Both the position numbers and the translations under genes were made by a program. Below, in pieces: positions 37,087 through 47,651 of a stretch of DNA of 64,000 bases. The notes beneath the pieces were generated by a model. It was not told the origin of the DNA. It searched no databases and saw only the letters and a program-made list of their open reading frames with translations. Every line of letters begins with the position of its first letter. Within the stretch, counting starts at the first letter, position 1. This DNA is from Arthrospira sp. PCC 9108 (lineage in GTDB: Bacteria; Cyanobacteriota; Cyanobacteriia; Cyanobacteriales; Microcoleaceae). The stretch covers positions 2,852,501 through 2,916,500 of the forward strand of contig CP066886.1 in NCBI GenBank assembly GCA_016745315.1, written 5' to 3'.

Positions 37087-37725
37087 CTACTTATTAGGTT
37101 GAGGAGTCATGCGTAAATAGGGCTTAATTTCCTTGTAACCTTTAGGAAATTTCTGTTTGAGTTCTTCCGGATCTTTGAGGGAGGGAACAATTACACAATC
37201 TTCCCCATCTTGCCAATCAGCAGGGGTAGCCACACTGTAGTTGTCGGTGAGTTGTAAGGAGTCAATCACCCGCAAAATTTCGCTAAAATTACGTCCGGTG
37301 CTAGGGGGATAAGTTAGGGTCAGGCGTAACTTTTTGTTAGAGTCAATGACGAAAACAGTACGGACGGTTAAAGATGCGTTAGCGTTGGGGTGAATCATAT
37401 CGTAAAGATCCGATACTTGGCGATCGCTATCAGCTAAAATCGGGTAGTTAATATTAGTTTGCTGAGTCTCGTTGATATCACCAATCCAACCTTTATGGGA
37501 GTCCGCATCATCCACACTGAGGGCGATTACTTTAACATTGCGTTTATCAAACTCTGGTTTGAGTTTAGCAACAGTGCCTAATTCAGTAGTACAAACAGGG
37601 GTATAGTCCGCTGGATGGGAGAACAGGACAACCCAGCTATCCCCCGCCCAATCATAGAAGTTAATCTCTCCTTCTGAAGAGGATTGGGTAAAGTTAGGGA
37701 CGGTATCACCTAATCGCAAAGTCAT
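37087..37725 (-). CDS. 1-Cys peroxiredoxin (Prx6 type)
   Basis: The 212-residue product has the active site HPADYTPVCTTELG with the peroxidatic Cys, and DSNKKLRLTLTYPPSTGRN and PSLKDPEELKQKFPKGY in the extended carboxy domain, which together indicate the Prx6/1-Cys class. It reduces hydroperoxides. It lies 111 bp upstream of cysK on the same strand. Confidence 0.93.
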   Translation of the reverse strand: MTLRLGDTVPNFTQSSSEGEINFYDWAGDSWVVLFSHPADYTPVCTTELGTVAKLKPEFDKRNVKVIALSVDDADSHKGWIGDINETQQTNINYPILADSDRQVSDLYDMIHPNANASLTVRTVFVIDSNKKLRLTLTYPPSTGRNFSEILRVIDSLQLTDNYSVATPADWQDGEDCVIVPSLKDPEELKQKFPKGYKEIKPYLRMTPQPNK

Positions 37726-37859
37726 GGTTTTATTTCCTCCAAATTATGATAGGAACAACGTATTTTTTGATTATACTCCGGTTTGGCGATCGCATAACAT
37801 TTACAGCATTTCTACCTACCGGAGCATCCGCAAATTATGCCCAAGGGGGGATATGATAA

Positions 37860-39068
37860 CTACACTGTCACCGCTAGGGCTTTGTGGGCAAAGATTTTTT
37901 GAATTGCCTCTTCCACCACGCGGTCAGGAGTGGATGCACCAGAGGTAACACCGACAATAATTTCTCCTTCTGGTAGCCATTGTGCAGAAATTTCCAGGTC
38001 TTTATTAAGGGGTTTATGTTCAATTTTATTCCCCTCAAGAATGCGATCGCTACTATCGATATGATAAGAAGGGATACCCCGTTCAATCGCCATCTCTTGC
38101 AGGTGAGTAGTATTAGAAGAGTTAAAACCGCCAATCACTACCATTAAATCCAGCTTTTCTTCTAATAACCCAATCATCGCATCCTGACGTTCCTGGGTAG
38201 CATCACAGATAGTATTGAAACTTTGGAAATGTTCATTGAGATTTGCCGGGCCGTATTTTTGCATCATCGTCCGTTCAAACAGCTTCCCAATTTGTTCAGT
38301 TTCGCTTTTTAACATAGTAGTTTGGTTAGCGATACCGACAGATTCCAAATCCCGATCTGGGTCAAAATTAGCCGAATAAGCATTAGCAAACCTAGCCAAA
38401 AACTCCTCACGGTTGCCACCAGTAAGGATATAATCAGCCACATATTCAGCTTCGGCTAAGTTCAACAGCACCAAATACTTATCAGCGAAGGAACTCGTAG
38501 CCACAGTTTCTTCATGCTTATATTTACCATGAATAATTGAGGTGTACTGTTTTTTCTTATGTTTTTCTACCGTATTCCAAACCTTAGAAACCCAAGGACA
38601 GGTAGTATCAATAATTTTACACCCCTTATCATTCAGGATTTGCATTTCCTGAACACTAGCGCCAAAAGCAGGAAGGATGACCACATCACCACTACCCACC
38701 ACCGAAAAATCTTTGTCCGAGTCATTGACCGGGATAAACTCAACATTCATATCCCGCAAATGTTGATTAACTGAGGGATTATGGATAATTTCATTAGTGA
38801 TCCATATTCTTTCAGTCGGGAAGTGTTGGCGAGTCTCGTAAGCCATAGCCACAGCCCTTTCAACCCCCCAGCAGAAGCCGAAAGCCTCTGCTAACCGGAT
38901 GGTCACATTACCCTGGGTAAGGATATAGTTATTTTGTCTAATTTGTTGAATTAAGCTACTTTGGTAGGCGTTGTCCATAACCCCCGCCACCTCTTCCTGA
39001 TGACCGAAGCCTTTGCGGTGGTAGGTGTCTGACTGTTGGAGTGAACGTCTAAATGCTTTTGTATCCAT
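37860..39068 (-). CDS. ispH: 4-hydroxy-3-methylbut-2-enyl diphosphate reductase
   Basis: The 402-residue product is the cyanobacterial/plastid-length IspH. FGFCWGVERAVAMAYETRQ and the later CPWVSKVW and CDATQERQDA carry the three Cys of the 4Fe-4S cluster, with HNPSVNQHL for diphosphate binding. It performs the last step of the MEP pathway, giving IPP and DMAPP. The start is ATG 39068 as drawn. Confidence 0.95.
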   Translation of the reverse strand: MDTKAFRRSLQQSDTYHRKGFGHQEEVAGVMDNAYQSSLIQQIRQNNYILTQGNVTIRLAEAFGFCWGVERAVAMAYETRQHFPTERIWITNEIIHNPSVNQHLRDMNVEFIPVNDSDKDFSVVGSGDVVILPAFGASVQEMQILNDKGCKIIDTTCPWVSKVWNTVEKHKKKQYTSIIHGKYKHEETVATSSFADKYLVLLNLAEAEYVADYILTGGNREEFLARFANAYSANFDPDRDLESVGIANQTTMLKSETEQIGKLFERTMMQKYGPANLNEHFQSFNTICDATQERQDAMIGLLEEKLDLMVVIGGFNSSNTTHLQEMAIERGIPSYHIDSSDRILEGNKIEHKPLNKDLEISAQWLPEGEIIVGVTSGASTPDRVVEEAIQKIFAHKALAVTV

Positions 39069-39203
39069 AGGGTTGGTTAAATCTAATCCGGCTTTATTAA
39101 AGATTTTAACCTTTCGGTGTGATCATGACCAGGATATGTAACCAAATTCCCCCTATCAAGACAATTGACGGTGGGGACAATTCGTGAATTGTCCCCTAAA
39201 TGT

Positions 39204-41189
39204 TTACATGGCGCGTTCTGTTAACCGAGTTAAAACATGGTTAGAACGTTCAACAAAATCCTTCATTCCCTCAGCATCAAAGCCTTTTTGAGCCATTAAT
39301 GCTAAGTCATAAACATGGTGACAAATCATTTTTGCCAACTCTTCCGAGGGGGAAGAACCGCCTGCTTGAATAATGCTACCCTGACTTAAATTAGTGAGAT
39401 TTTGAATGAGAGGGTGGGCGGTATTTACCAGTAAAATATGGTCTTCGGGGAAATCAGCTTTCTGCTGTTGCAATAAGGCGGTCATATCCTGTAAACGGCG
39501 CATGGCTTCCGGTAGTAAAACCATGGCGGGCGGGGTATCCTCGGATTTTAGGGATTCGGTGCGAATATTCACCCGTGGCTTATTGAGGGACTTCTCAAAT
39601 AACTCCTTAATTTGTTCGCTGCGGGTTTTATTAGTTTTGGGGTCAACAATTTCGGCTGGCTTATCTTTTTCAATGAGGGTCTCATCAAGTTCTGAGTCTA
39701 CCCGCAAAAACTTAACCTCTGAGTGTTCCCGCTCTAAGAAACTGATAAAATGGGTATCGATAAATGAGTCGAGGAATAGCACTTCTAAACCTTGACTTTT
39801 GTGCAGTTCTATGTATGTAGATTGGGCAGCTTCATCGGTGCAGTAAAAAACCCGATTTTCGTGGCGGGATTTATTGCGTTCTAGGTATTCACTGAGGGTA
39901 GTATAATAGCGTCCCTGTTCATCAGTGCTAAAGGATTTCTCGGTTTTCACTTCTTCCCAAACATCCCCATCTTCGCTTTGGACTTGTACTTCTGGGGTTT
40001 GAGCTTCCCCGGACTCAGTGGGGGGTTTATAAGTGCTGCGGAAGATGAGAATCTCTTCTACCTGTTTCTTAAATTTATCGTCATTGAGGGAACCGAACTT
40101 GATAAAAGTACCAACATCCTGCCAACAACGGATATATTCTTGGCGATTGTCTCGATATACTTCTTTGAGGCGATCGCCTACTTTTTTGGCGATATAGTCA
40201 GCAATTTTGCGGACAGTGCGGTTAGTTTGTAGGGCGCTACGGGAGATATTCAAAGGAATATCGGTGCTATCAATTACACCCCGCAAAGGCATCAGGAATT
40301 TGGGGATAATTTCCTCGCAGTGGTCGCTGACAAAAACTTGATTACAAAATAGTTTAATATTGCCCTGGGTCACATCAACATCAGGCCGCAGTTTGGGGAA
40401 GTAGAGAATACCGTTAACAATGAAGGGATAGTCAGTGTTCAGGTGAACCCACAGCAGGGGTTCTTCTTGGAAGGGATACAGATAACGATAAAGGTCTAAG
40501 TAATCTTCTTTGGTGAGGTTATTGGGAGACTCACGCCAGGGCGCTGTGTGGCGGTTGATGGTTTCGCCGTCCATAATAATGGGGACGGGCATAAAGTCGC
40601 AGTAGGTTTTAATGAGTTGCTGAATGCGACTGGTTTCGAGATACTCTAATTCATCATCCATCAAGGTGAGGGTGACGGTGGTGCCACGGGTAGTGCGGGC
40701 AGAATCTTCTAATTTGAATTCTGGGGAACCGTCACAGGTCCAATGGACGGCTTCTGCGCCTTCTTTGTAGGAGAGGGTGTCGATCTCTACTTGTTTGGCT
40801 ACCATGAATGAGGAGTAAAATCCTAGACCAAAGTGGCCGATGATGGATTCTCCGTCAGTGGCTTGGTATTTTTGGATAAATTCTTCGGCGCTGGAAAAGG
40901 CGACTTGGTTAATATATTTTTTGATCTCGTCGGCGGTGAGACCGATACCAGTATCACTAACAGATAGGGTTTTAGCGTCTTTGTCGATCGCAATGGTAAT
41001 TTCTGGGTTGCTGATATCCCCAGAATATTCCCCGGTGCGGGCTACCATTTTTAATTTAGCGATCGCATCTACCGCATTAGAGACCAATTCCCGCAAGAAT
41101 ACCTCATGATCAGTGTAGAGAGATTTCTTGATGATCGGGAAGATATTTTCAGTATGGATCGTGATTGTTCCCTGTTCAAGTACGGTCAT
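39204..41189 (-). CDS. htpG: Molecular chaperone HtpG (Hsp90)
   Basis: 661 residues with the GHKL ATPase pocket: LRELVSNAVDAI (Glu/Asn), SVSDTGIGLT, and GHFGLGFYSSFMVA. The middle domain includes LNISRSALQTNR with the catalytic Arg. HtpG supports folding under heat and oxidative stress. No CIRCE element is seen in the 296-bp upstream region. Confidence 0.96.
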   Translation of the reverse strand: MTVLEQGTITIHTENIFPIIKKSLYTDHEVFLRELVSNAVDAIAKLKMVARTGEYSGDISNPEITIAIDKDAKTLSVSDTGIGLTADEIKKYINQVAFSSAEEFIQKYQATDGESIIGHFGLGFYSSFMVAKQVEIDTLSYKEGAEAVHWTCDGSPEFKLEDSARTTRGTTVTLTLMDDELEYLETSRIQQLIKTYCDFMPVPIIMDGETINRHTAPWRESPNNLTKEDYLDLYRYLYPFQEEPLLWVHLNTDYPFIVNGILYFPKLRPDVDVTQGNIKLFCNQVFVSDHCEEIIPKFLMPLRGVIDSTDIPLNISRSALQTNRTVRKIADYIAKKVGDRLKEVYRDNRQEYIRCWQDVGTFIKFGSLNDDKFKKQVEEILIFRSTYKPPTESGEAQTPEVQVQSEDGDVWEEVKTEKSFSTDEQGRYYTTLSEYLERNKSRHENRVFYCTDEAAQSTYIELHKSQGLEVLFLDSFIDTHFISFLEREHSEVKFLRVDSELDETLIEKDKPAEIVDPKTNKTRSEQIKELFEKSLNKPRVNIRTESLKSEDTPPAMVLLPEAMRRLQDMTALLQQQKADFPEDHILLVNTAHPLIQNLTNLSQGSIIQAGGSSPSEELAKMICHHVYDLALMAQKGFDAEGMKDFVERSNHVLTRLTERAM

Positions 41190-41485
41190 GGGCGTTATTT
41201 CTCACATATAGATAGTTATCATTTCCTGATCTTGGGCGATCGGCATGACATCATGGGCATGGATCACCCCCATGAGATGATTCGGATTTCCGTATATCAA
41301 CCATGGATCATGGACAATCGATATATATGGTAGCGTCAGACCCATGAATCAGACCCAGGAAAGGGATGATCAGGCGATAATTCTCAAATGAGGCTATCAA
41401 ACGAGACCCATGGAAGGTGTGCTGTAGATCTCTAATTATAGTAACCGCGTAGATTTTGACAGTACCACTCATGTAGCTAATGAGA
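41190..41485. other. Region between htpG and a glycosyltransferase gene
   Basis: No gene is supported. It holds several copies of CATGG/ATCATGG-like words, including an imperfect dyad around 41250-41280 (CATCATGGG and CCCCATGAGATGA), which might serve the htpG promoter. This is only a visual pattern. Confidence 0.35.
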
Positions 41486-42469
41486 TCAATTTTTAGAGTT
41501 ATGAGTTGTGGGTAAAAATCCTTGAAATTCTTTAATGAATTTAAGTAAAGGTTCAGCCTGTCCGTTGGGTAACATCAGACCTACCATGATTTTCACAAAT
41601 ACGATAGCCATCATACGTGAGCGACGTTTGATCAAACCAGGATCGTGGTAAATAGACATCCAAAAACATCTCGCTCCTATCCTGGCTTTTTTCCGCGTTA
41701 ATGGGGATTCAAGTGATTTGAAAGTTAGATAACTGTATAAGTGTGAAAGGCTATCCTTTTTCAGATTTTTTAAGGAGCTGGGAGCATTGTTAAACGCTTT
41801 GTTAAGTACCGATAAGCAGGAAGATTCTTGACGCTCAATATTAGAGGAAATCGAATGCTCAGATATGCGGTATAAGATTTGCGCTTGAGATATACAAACA
41901 AATTTATACTGGGCAGCTAAACGCAAATATAAATCCCAATCTTGCCCACCCTTTAAAGACTCATCAAAACCTCCAATTGCTGATAAAGCATGACGGGTAA
42001 TTAAAGGATTAGAACCATTTTCCAGAAAGTTTTTAACTAATAATATGGAATAAACATCGCCTTGATAGCTTTGATGAAATCCCGGGTATAAAAATTCACC
42101 ATATTGATCAATATAATTTGTCCAGCTATAGGCTACAGATGCTTCTGGATCTGCTTCAAGTGCTGCATATTGTAATTCCAATTTATCAGGGGTCCATAAA
42201 TCGTCAGCATCTAAGAAAGCAATATACTGAGCGCTGGCTTTAGAAAATCCTCGATTTCGACTAACAGAAGCCCCTGAATTGGGATAAGAAAATACTTGAA
42301 CACGCGGGTCATCAATACTGGAAATAATATCTAATGTTCTATCAGTAGACCCATCATTAATTATAATGAGTTCAAAATCCTTAAAGGTCTGATTGATAAC
42401 TGAATCAATGGTTTCCTTAATCGTCTTCTCAGCATTATAGGCAGGAAGAATTATTGATATTTGGGGCAT
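41486..42469 (-). CDS. Family 2 glycosyltransferase
   Basis: The 327-residue product begins QISIILPAYNAEKTIKETID with the GT-A fold. IINDGSTDRTLDII and YIAFLDADDLWTPDKLELQ carry the acidic residues that bind nucleotide sugar and metal, and FDESLKGGQDWDLYLRLA the acceptor region. It would add a sugar to a surface polysaccharide. The gene begins one base after the next gene's stop, so the three GT2 genes likely form an operon. Confidence 0.9.
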   Translation of the reverse strand: MPQISIILPAYNAEKTIKETIDSVINQTFKDFELIIINDGSTDRTLDIISSIDDPRVQVFSYPNSGASVSRNRGFSKASAQYIAFLDADDLWTPDKLELQYAALEADPEASVAYSWTNYIDQYGEFLYPGFHQSYQGDVYSILLVKNFLENGSNPLITRHALSAIGGFDESLKGGQDWDLYLRLAAQYKFVCISQAQILYRISEHSISSNIERQESSCLSVLNKAFNNAPSSLKNLKKDSLSHLYSYLTFKSLESPLTRKKARIGARCFWMSIYHDPGLIKRRSRMMAIVFVKIMVGLMLPNGQAEPLLKFIKEFQGFLPTTHNSKN

Positions 42470-42470
42470 T

Positions 42471-43463
42471 TTATTGATCCTCTGACTTTTCTACAGACCC
42501 GAATTTAGCATTCCAGACATTGTTGAGCCAAACCAAGACACTCATCATACTACCCCGATAAAATTCCATTTCAACGGCTGGAATGAGTTCACTTTTCAGC
42601 CGTTCTCCATACTTCAGTCGTTGCTTAATAATACGGCGGAGATTTCCCAAAATTGTCCTGACAAAAATCACTGGCTTATCTATGGTTTTAGCATTAATCA
42701 TCCGTAACTGAAAAGTTGCTAAACCACAGGCGCGCGCTAAGGATAATAAATAATTGCGTTCTAATCGAAACGCGGGGATTTTATGGTTAATGTGCATCTG
42801 GGGATTATACCAAATTTCCCAGCCTTGTTTGTGTAGATAAAGCAATAACTCATAATCGTCTCCTCGGGCTAAAATATTCCTCTGACTCCCAACAAGTTGA
42901 GGGGTTTTCGGAACAGCTTCTTGCCAGGCTTGTTTTTTAACCACTAATCCAGCAGTCGGTGGTAATCTTAAATTATCTGGGTCAAAACGAAAGGGTTGAT
43001 TGCCATGTTCGCCAATCGCTAAAAATGCGGCAATTTGTTTAAAGTTTTCAGGAGGTTTTACTTCATATTCGCCGTGAATTTGTCCGCCAAATGCTCCCGC
43101 TTGGGGGTGGTTTTGGCTAAATTCATAGATAGAGGAAATCCAGTTTGTTGCTGGAATATTATCATCATCTAGGAAAGCGATATAAAGTCCTTTTGCTTCT
43201 TTAATTGCTCGTTGTCTAGCAAAAGCTGGTCCTTGCTTGGGTTCAAAATAGTAGGTGAGGGGATAATGTTTCTCCCAGTTGCTTTGATAAGCTTGAATCA
43301 CTTGATGAGTTGTATCAGTGCTATTATTATCAATAACCACAATGTCCCAGTCAATTTTTGACCTATGGCTTTGATGACGAAGTGCCTCTAATACTTCGGG
43401 TAAGCGTTGCGCTCCATTGTAGGTCGGAATAGCTACCGTGAGAGAAAATGAATCCTGGGTCAT
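42471..43463 (-). CDS. Family 2 glycosyltransferase, HpsE-like
   Basis: 330 residues, with FSLTVAIPTYNGAQRLPEVL, DIVVIDNNSTDTTHQVIQA, YIAFLDDDNIPATNW and WEIWYNPQMHINHKIPAFRL. This pattern matches the HpsE type of hormogonium/exopolysaccharide glycosyltransferases. The downstream neighbour (43607-44608) is a clear paralogue. It likely acts at the inner membrane on a polysaccharide for the sheath or motility slime; the exact linkage is unknown. Confidence 0.85.
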   Translation of the reverse strand: MTQDSFSLTVAIPTYNGAQRLPEVLEALRHQSHRSKIDWDIVVIDNNSTDTTHQVIQAYQSNWEKHYPLTYYFEPKQGPAFARQRAIKEAKGLYIAFLDDDNIPATNWISSIYEFSQNHPQAGAFGGQIHGEYEVKPPENFKQIAAFLAIGEHGNQPFRFDPDNLRLPPTAGLVVKKQAWQEAVPKTPQLVGSQRNILARGDDYELLLYLHKQGWEIWYNPQMHINHKIPAFRLERNYLLSLARACGLATFQLRMINAKTIDKPVIFVRTILGNLRRIIKQRLKYGERLKSELIPAVEMEFYRGSMMSVLVWLNNVWNAKFGSVEKSEDQ

Positions 43464-43606
43464 AACTAAAGTTTGTACTAGCTGGTGGGATAACTGGGAC
43501 CAAATGAAGACTTGAGATGTCCTAGCATAAGATATACTAGATTGGAGGTATTGAAACTGTTAAGATGTTGGCTTAGGGAGTAGTGCCAGCTGAGAGCAAA
43601 TTCTGG

Positions 43607-44608
43607 TTACTCATGAACAACTGCACTGACAGTAGTATTAGCAGAGTTGCTGTTTTTTTCTAGCTTTAAGTAACCGTTATACCACAGATAAAAAAAGCTG
43701 TTTAAACTCCCCATTAATAACGCACGTTCACAAGCAGCAATATCATCCAGATCCGACACACCGTAACGGAGGACGTGAAGCAGCAATTTTCGCAAGTCGT
43801 TTGCCAAGTACGCTGTCGTTAAAACAGGCTTTAAAATTGGCTTAACTCCCGCTGTACGAGTGACGTAACGACTTAATCCAATTCCCCGAAAGAAGGGTAT
43901 CAAATACTCAATCTCCAAACGTTTTCTAGGAATTTTATGATCGACCTGCATTTGGGGATTATACCAAATTTCCCAGTCGGACTTGCGTTGAATATAGGAT
44001 AAAGCCTCTAGATCTTCTCCGGTCAACATACTGCCCTCAACTCTACCACTCAAAATACATTGTTCTGGCACAAATTCACTCCAAACCTCTCTCCTAATAA
44101 CTAACCCTGCTGATGGAGGCAAGAGATTTTTTCGAGCATTATAAAGCCTCGGATTTTTCCCTAATTCTGTAATGGCTAAAAATGGTTTAATTCGATTAAA
44201 GTTAGGGGGCGGTTCCACCTCAAATATGGCGTGAATTTGACTACCATATGCTCCCGCCTTTGGGTTTTCTTGAGAAAATCTAACCGCCTCAGCTACCCAA
44301 TTTAATTCAGGTATATTGTCATCATCCAAAAAACCGATCAACTCAGCTTGGGACTCAGACACCGATCGCTTCCTCGCAAATGCTGCACCCTGTTGAGTTT
44401 CTAACACATATCGCAGGGGGACTTCTTGGGGCCAGTCCTTCTGAAACTGCTGTACCACTGCTGCCGTACCATCGGAACTATTATTATCCACGACCATAAC
44501 TTCCCAACGGATGCTTTCGGTCCCCCTTTGACATCGCAACTGTTCGAGCACTTCTGGCAACCGGTTTTCCCCATTATAGGTAGGAATTGCTACTGTTAAC
44601 TGGATCAT
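43607..44608 (-). CDS. hpsE: Family 2 glycosyltransferase, HpsE-like paralogue
   Basis: ATG 44608 (MIQLTVAIPTYNGENRLPEV) matches the family start; the longer frame to 44701 is not needed. It contains WEVMVVDNNSSDGTAAVVQQ, IGFLDDDNIPELNW, YGSQIHAIFEVEPPPNF and WEIWYNPQMQVDHKIP. It shares most motifs with the gene at 42471-43463, so the two are tandem duplicates that have diverged. It is upstream of that gene and 143 bp away. Confidence 0.85.
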   Translation of the reverse strand: MIQLTVAIPTYNGENRLPEVLEQLRCQRGTESIRWEVMVVDNNSSDGTAAVVQQFQKDWPQEVPLRYVLETQQGAAFARKRSVSESQAELIGFLDDDNIPELNWVAEAVRFSQENPKAGAYGSQIHAIFEVEPPPNFNRIKPFLAITELGKNPRLYNARKNLLPPSAGLVIRREVWSEFVPEQCILSGRVEGSMLTGEDLEALSYIQRKSDWEIWYNPQMQVDHKIPRKRLEIEYLIPFFRGIGLSRYVTRTAGVKPILKPVLTTAYLANDLRKLLLHVLRYGVSDLDDIAACERALLMGSLNSFFYLWYNGYLKLEKNSNSANTTVSAVVHE

Positions 44609-44712
44609 GATTAACTTCCTATCGCAGGATATTAACACTATCGCTATTCTGCTAGGCTTTCCACGGGAGTCTTCCTTGGCAATTCGAGATAGAGACGGCA
44701 CACTTAAAGATT

Positions 44713-47499
44713 TTAATTATCATCACCTGGGTTGTTGACTGCCACTGGTAACATAGCCAACTCACCCTGATTTAATTGGGCTTCTGGCGTGTTGGAGGGA
44801 TGATCAAAAGTCAGTGTTCCATCTTTCATGTTAATTTCAATAGTATCGCCCGTGACAAACTTCTGCTCTAAAATCAGGTTAGCGATCGGATTTTCCAACT
44901 CCCGTTGAATCGCCCGTTTCAGAGGTCTAGCCCCATAAACAGGATCATAACCCACATCAGCCACATGATCAATAGCAGCAGGTGATAACTCCAGAGCAAT
45001 TTTTTGATCAGCCAAAAGTCTTTGGAGGCGCTGCATTTGAATGGCGACAATATCGCGCAATTCAGCTTTACTGAGGGTATGGAAGAGGATAATTTCATCT
45101 ACCCGATTCAAAAATTCCGGTCGGAAATGCGATCGCAAAGCCTGCATAACCAAAGCAGACATTTCCCCATAGCGAGAGTCATCCCCCGCCACCCCCAGAA
45201 TATACTCACCGCCAATATTGCTAGTCATGACAATGACAGTATTGCGGAAATCGACCAACCGTCCTTGGGAGTCAGTAATTCTACCATCATCCAAAACTTG
45301 TAACAGGATATTAAAGACATCAGGATGAGCTTTTTCTACCTCATCAAATAGAATCACTGAATAGGGATGGCGGCGGACCGCTTCTGATAGTTGTCCGCCT
45401 TCGTCATAGCCCACATATCCCGGAGGCGCACCCACCAACCGAGAGACAGCGTGTTTTTCCATATATTCCGACATATCAATGCGAATCATAGCTTCCTCGC
45501 TGTCAAAGAGGAACTCCGCCAAAGCCCTAGCCAACTCAGTTTTACCCACCCCTGTGGGTCCCATAAACAGAAACGAACCGATAGGCCGTCCGGGGTCTTT
45601 CATCCCCGCCCTAGCGCGGCGGATAGCGGCAGATACAGCCTCCACGGCTTGCTGCTGACCAATTACCCGGCGATGTAAATGGGATTCCAATTGCAATAAT
45701 TTTTGTCGTTCGGACTCCAACAGGCGATTAACGGGAATCCCCGTCCATTTAGCGACAATGGCAGCAATATCGGCTTCTGTTACCTGCTCTCGCAGCAAGG
45801 AAGACCCCTGAGCCTGCAATTTTAACAATTCTGCCTCCCGCGCCTCTCGGTCGTGGTGAACGGTCTCTAAGCGGCCGTATTTTAACTGGGCTGCTTTATT
45901 GAGATCATAGGCACGTTCGGCTTGTTCAATTTGCACCCGCAGTTTTTCTTCTTCTTCTTTGAGGCGGTTAATAGCTTCGAGGAGTTCCTTTTCACCCTGC
46001 CACTGGGATGATAAAGTTTTCTGCTTGTCTTTGAGGGTGTTAATTTCTTCGAGTAAGGATTGGATACGCAGATTTAAACCGATATCAGCACTTCGATCTT
46101 GTTCCCCTGGCCGTAGAGGTGTACTTCTTGGGCTTTCCCCCTCCACGGAGAGTTTTTCCATCTCCAACTGCATGAGGCGGCGCTCAATTTGTTCTAACTC
46201 TACGGGTTTGGAGGTGATTTCCATTTTCAACTGGGCGGCGGCTTCGTCTACTAGGTCGATCGCCTTATCAGGAAGGAAGCGATCGCTAATATATCGGGCT
46301 GACAGCATAGCCGCCGCCACCAATGCCGAATCCGTAATTTTGACCCCGTGATGGCGTTCGTAACGGTCTTTCAACCCCCGCAGAATTGATACTGTATTCT
46401 CTGGACTAGGTTGATCAACATAGACCTGTTGAAATCGCCTTTCTAGGGCTGGGTCTTTTTCGATATGCTTACGGTATTCATCAACGGTAGAAGCACCGAT
46501 ACAGCGCAATTCTCCCCGGGCTAACATAGGTTTAAGCAGGTTTCCGGCATCCATTCCCGAACCTCCAGAACCGGCTCCGGCCCCCACCACGGTATGGAGT
46601 TCGTCAATAAATAGGACTATTTGACCGTCAGAGTGGGTTACTTCCCGCAATACCGATCGCAGTCTTTCTTCAAATTCCCCCCTATATTTGGCTCCTGCGA
46701 TTAAACTACCCATATCCAGGGAAATCAACTGGCGGTTTTTTAGGGACTCTGGCACATCTCCGTTAACAATGCGTTGGGCCAGGCCTTCGGCGATCGCTGT
46801 TTTACCGACTCCCGGTTCTCCAATTAACACCGGATTATTTTTGGTTCGCCTGGACAGACAACTCACCACCCGGCGAATTTCTTCATCCCGTCCGATCACT
46901 GGGTCCAGTTTCCCAGATTTAGCCAATTCGGTTAAATCTCGCCCATACTTACTCAGGGCATCATAACTGTTTTCCGGGTTCTGGTTGTCAACTTTAGCAC
47001 TGCCGCGCATGGATTTAATGGCTTCTTCGAGTTTCTCCCGGACTGTAGCTTTGGAGTCATTGGTAGGGCGATCGAACCCTGGTCTTCCTGGTGTGGCTCT
47101 GGTGGGGTTTCCATTTCCCAAAATCCTACGACCGACGCGATCATCTTCTGCTAGGGCAATAATCAGGTGTTCAACAGCAATGTAGCGGTCTTGCCATGCG
47201 GACCGCGTCGCTTCAGCGGTATCTAGCATTAATTCTAACCCACGACCTAGGTACAGATGGTCAATAGTTCCGACTCGGGGTTGTCGTTTGGTGAAGGCTT
47301 CTAATTGTTGTTGGACCTGTTCGGGGTTAAAACCAGCTCGTCCTAATATATTATTAGCGAGTCCATTTTGTTCTAAGGCGGCGATCGCCACGTGCTCAAC
47401 TTCTAAATGCTGATTTTGGAAGCGACGAGCAACATCTTGGGATTTTACTATCGCTTCCCAGGCTTTATCTGTAAATTTACTCGGATCGGTCGGTTGCAT
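44713..47499 (-). CDS. clpB: ATP-dependent disaggregase ClpB
   Basis: 928 residues with the Clp amino domain, a first AAA+ module (LIGEPGVGKTAIAEGLAQR, VLFIDELHTVVGAGAGSGG), a long coiled-coil middle domain (about 430-540) and a second AAA+ module (FMGPTGVGKTELARALAEF, ILFDEVEKAHPDVFNILLQ). The coiled coil separates ClpB from ClpA/C. It dissolves aggregates with DnaK. It is read toward the GT2 genes but is probably a separate unit. Confidence 0.95.
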   Translation of the reverse strand: MQPTDPSKFTDKAWEAIVKSQDVARRFQNQHLEVEHVAIAALEQNGLANNILGRAGFNPEQVQQQLEAFTKRQPRVGTIDHLYLGRGLELMLDTAEATRSAWQDRYIAVEHLIIALAEDDRVGRRILGNGNPTRATPGRPGFDRPTNDSKATVREKLEEAIKSMRGSAKVDNQNPENSYDALSKYGRDLTELAKSGKLDPVIGRDEEIRRVVSCLSRRTKNNPVLIGEPGVGKTAIAEGLAQRIVNGDVPESLKNRQLISLDMGSLIAGAKYRGEFEERLRSVLREVTHSDGQIVLFIDELHTVVGAGAGSGGSGMDAGNLLKPMLARGELRCIGASTVDEYRKHIEKDPALERRFQQVYVDQPSPENTVSILRGLKDRYERHHGVKITDSALVAAAMLSARYISDRFLPDKAIDLVDEAAAQLKMEITSKPVELEQIERRLMQLEMEKLSVEGESPRSTPLRPGEQDRSADIGLNLRIQSLLEEINTLKDKQKTLSSQWQGEKELLEAINRLKEEEEKLRVQIEQAERAYDLNKAAQLKYGRLETVHHDREAREAELLKLQAQGSSLLREQVTEADIAAIVAKWTGIPVNRLLESERQKLLQLESHLHRRVIGQQQAVEAVSAAIRRARAGMKDPGRPIGSFLFMGPTGVGKTELARALAEFLFDSEEAMIRIDMSEYMEKHAVSRLVGAPPGYVGYDEGGQLSEAVRRHPYSVILFDEVEKAHPDVFNILLQVLDDGRITDSQGRLVDFRNTVIVMTSNIGGEYILGVAGDDSRYGEMSALVMQALRSHFRPEFLNRVDEIILFHTLSKAELRDIVAIQMQRLQRLLADQKIALELSPAAIDHVADVGYDPVYGARPLKRAIQRELENPIANLILEQKFVTGDTIEINMKDGTLTFDHPSNTPEAQLNQGELAMLPVAVNNPGDDN

Positions 47500-47651
47500 T
47501 GCTTATTTTTATTGACACCAAATAGGGAACGGGGAATTATCACTCTCAAATAGAAGATGTTGCCGATGTATTTTTCTGGGGACTACCAGAGCCGATTGCC
47601 CCAAGGATTTTATCCTACTATGGGCAATCGATCACCTTAACCGTTCAGATC

